NCBI GenBank assembly: GCA_023853785.1
Contig: JAJIRX010000297.1
Location: 1 to 34,694 of the forward strand
Length of the DNA stretch: 34,694 nt
DNA from: Psilocybe azurescens
Taxonomy: Eukaryota > Basidiomycota > Agaricomycetes > Agaricales > Agrocybaceae
Reading direction: 5' to 3'
Positions within the stretch are counted from its first letter, which is position 1; every line of letters starts with the position of its first letter. The notes beneath the pieces were generated by a model. The model ran no database searches. It was not told the origin of the DNA and saw only the letters and a program-made list of their open reading frames with translations. The translations under genes and the position numbers were made by a program. Positions 33,384 through 34,694 of the stretch are shown here, piece by piece.

Positions 33384-34694
33384 CGAGGCCAGAACAACAT
33401 GCATATTTGATACAGGCATTCAGATGACTGGTACCTTGAGTCACGACTCCTTGAACTGCAAAGACGACGCCACATAGCGATTTAAAACTCACAAGACCAT
33501 CTGAAAATTTGAGTCTTCCCAGCCTCTTCTCACCAACCTTGCCTCAAAGTTCATATTGCACGCATCGAATTTTTCGTGTGTCTCTCCAACAAATTCTAAT
33601 CCGCGGACCGTCGGTCCCGAAAGGGAATTGTTACCTCACAGAGAACAGGCACCGCAAGATGGTGGGAGGCCAGTGGTGGTATTAGTACGTGCGTGAGTGT
33701 GGGTGGAATAATGATGACGATATCCAGATCGTGGGTGCACCGCATGGTAGGTAAGAGATATATGGCGGGCGTACAGAGACCAGCGCGCGTAATTTAAGGA
33801 AAAAAGGGAATGGGGAGATCTGTGGTGGTGGTGGTGCCGTGAGGTTGTGGGTAAAGACAGGTACCGTGTCAAGCGTGTGAGGACGTTAGGGTGCCCTCGG
33901 TAGTTGGTGTCGGCATTGTCGAGGCATTAATATATCAGTAATATATCAATCATGATTATTCCAGTTATTTACTTGGGCGAGTTCAAATTCTTACTGTTTT
34001 CGTGTTAATTAAGGAGCAGGTACAAGTATTTTACAGGAATGAATACAAGGATGACAACAAAAAGGTTATAAGCCATCAAGCAAGAGAAAGAATAAACATT
34101 TTTAGTAAAGCAGCATCCGACACATGCACGGAATAGAGTCCAGCTCCGTCGATATTAACTTAGAAGAATGGAGTAAGGGGTAAGAGCTGCCGTTGCACAT
34201 AAAAAGTCTCCGACAAGCGGCTTGTATTGATTAGTAGAAAGAAGAACGCAGAATGAATAAAGGCTCAATCAAAGAAAAGCAAATTATGAGAAGAGAACAG
34301 GACGATGAAAAGGTTTAATTCTTGAACAAAAGGCGCCTGCATATGGAAGCGAAAGAGAGCAGTTAATAAAAGATAAAAGAAACTGTAATGGGACGCCTCG
34401 AGTTGCTGAGACTCTCGGCACGCGAGGGGATGGTAAATTAAATACACGCCTTACTTATTTAAAAATCAACTTATGCGCCAACTAAGGTGGAGGACGGAAG
34501 ATGTAAAGCAAAGGAGATGATATTTGAACGCTTTACTGCGTGTTTTATTTGGTGGGTTTGTAGTATGAAAGAGGGTAGAGCAGAAACACAAATATAGGAT
34601 ATGGGCAGCATGAGTGGCATTGGAGCGGTGCTGTGGGAACAAGCGAGAGTGGCAGAGGGGCAAAATAAGATGGGCCGCTCAACCAATCTGATGC
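33384..34694. other. Intergenic tail of the window
   Basis: No supported gene on either strand. The stretch 33650-33930 shares blocks with 30290-30660. Beyond 34000 the sequence is A/G-rich and featureless to me. Confidence 0.45.

Overview
The window looks like nuclear DNA of a mushroom-forming basidiomycete (Agaricomycetes). Genes are cut by many GT-AG introns of about 50-90 nt, often with CTAAT-like branch sites. The families present (tandem P450s, an Old Yellow Enzyme, paired 7-TM proteins, a NACHT-type NTPase remnant) are typical of that group. I see no tRNA, rRNA or CRISPR. Exon maps were made by hand from splice sites, phase and family resemblance; I ran no searches.

Layout: (1) 1-5592 holds two tandem cytochrome P450 genes on the + strand, the first entering only as its last three exons. 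A 1.7-kb non-autonomous CACTA-like transposon (393-2100) sits 30 bp after the stop of the first copy. (2) 5593-7995 has a TATA box, a possible 36-residue peptide gene, and a 9-exon Old Yellow Enzyme gene on the minus strand that contains a 10-nt microexon. P450s beside an ene-reductase suggest specialised metabolism, but no core synthase is visible. (3) 9272-10561 and 25374-26750 (both minus) are paralogous six-exon 7-TM genes with matching exon phases. (4) 12700-17000 (minus) is a GC-rich, 16-exon HECT ubiquitin ligase of the Hul5/UBE3C class, the only clear housekeeping gene. (5) 17.7-19.7 kb is decayed repetitive DNA: a helicase remnant with a Walker A motif, then degenerate repeats of a GGTGCAAAG unit. 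(6) 20.2-25.3 kb is gene-poor, with two weak secreted-protein candidates. (7) 28276-29957 (+) is a NACHT/STAND remnant, lacking its nucleotide-binding core, joined to about 300 residues I do not recognise. (8) 31216-31855 and 33068-33383 (minus) are hypothetical genes.

A recurring feature is single-base indels, mostly in homopolymer runs, in both P450s, one 7-TM gene, the HECT gene and the 31-kb gene. The same class of change in otherwise well-preserved genes points more to base-calling error than to independent gene death. Affected entries therefore give the break positions, and the exon coordinates stand on the sequence as supplied.

The more original leads are the NACHT-unknown chimera, the run of GTGCGY 5' splice sites in the ligase gene, the microexon, the long-TIR CACTA element with a nested inverted repeat, and the possible 36-residue peptide gene.
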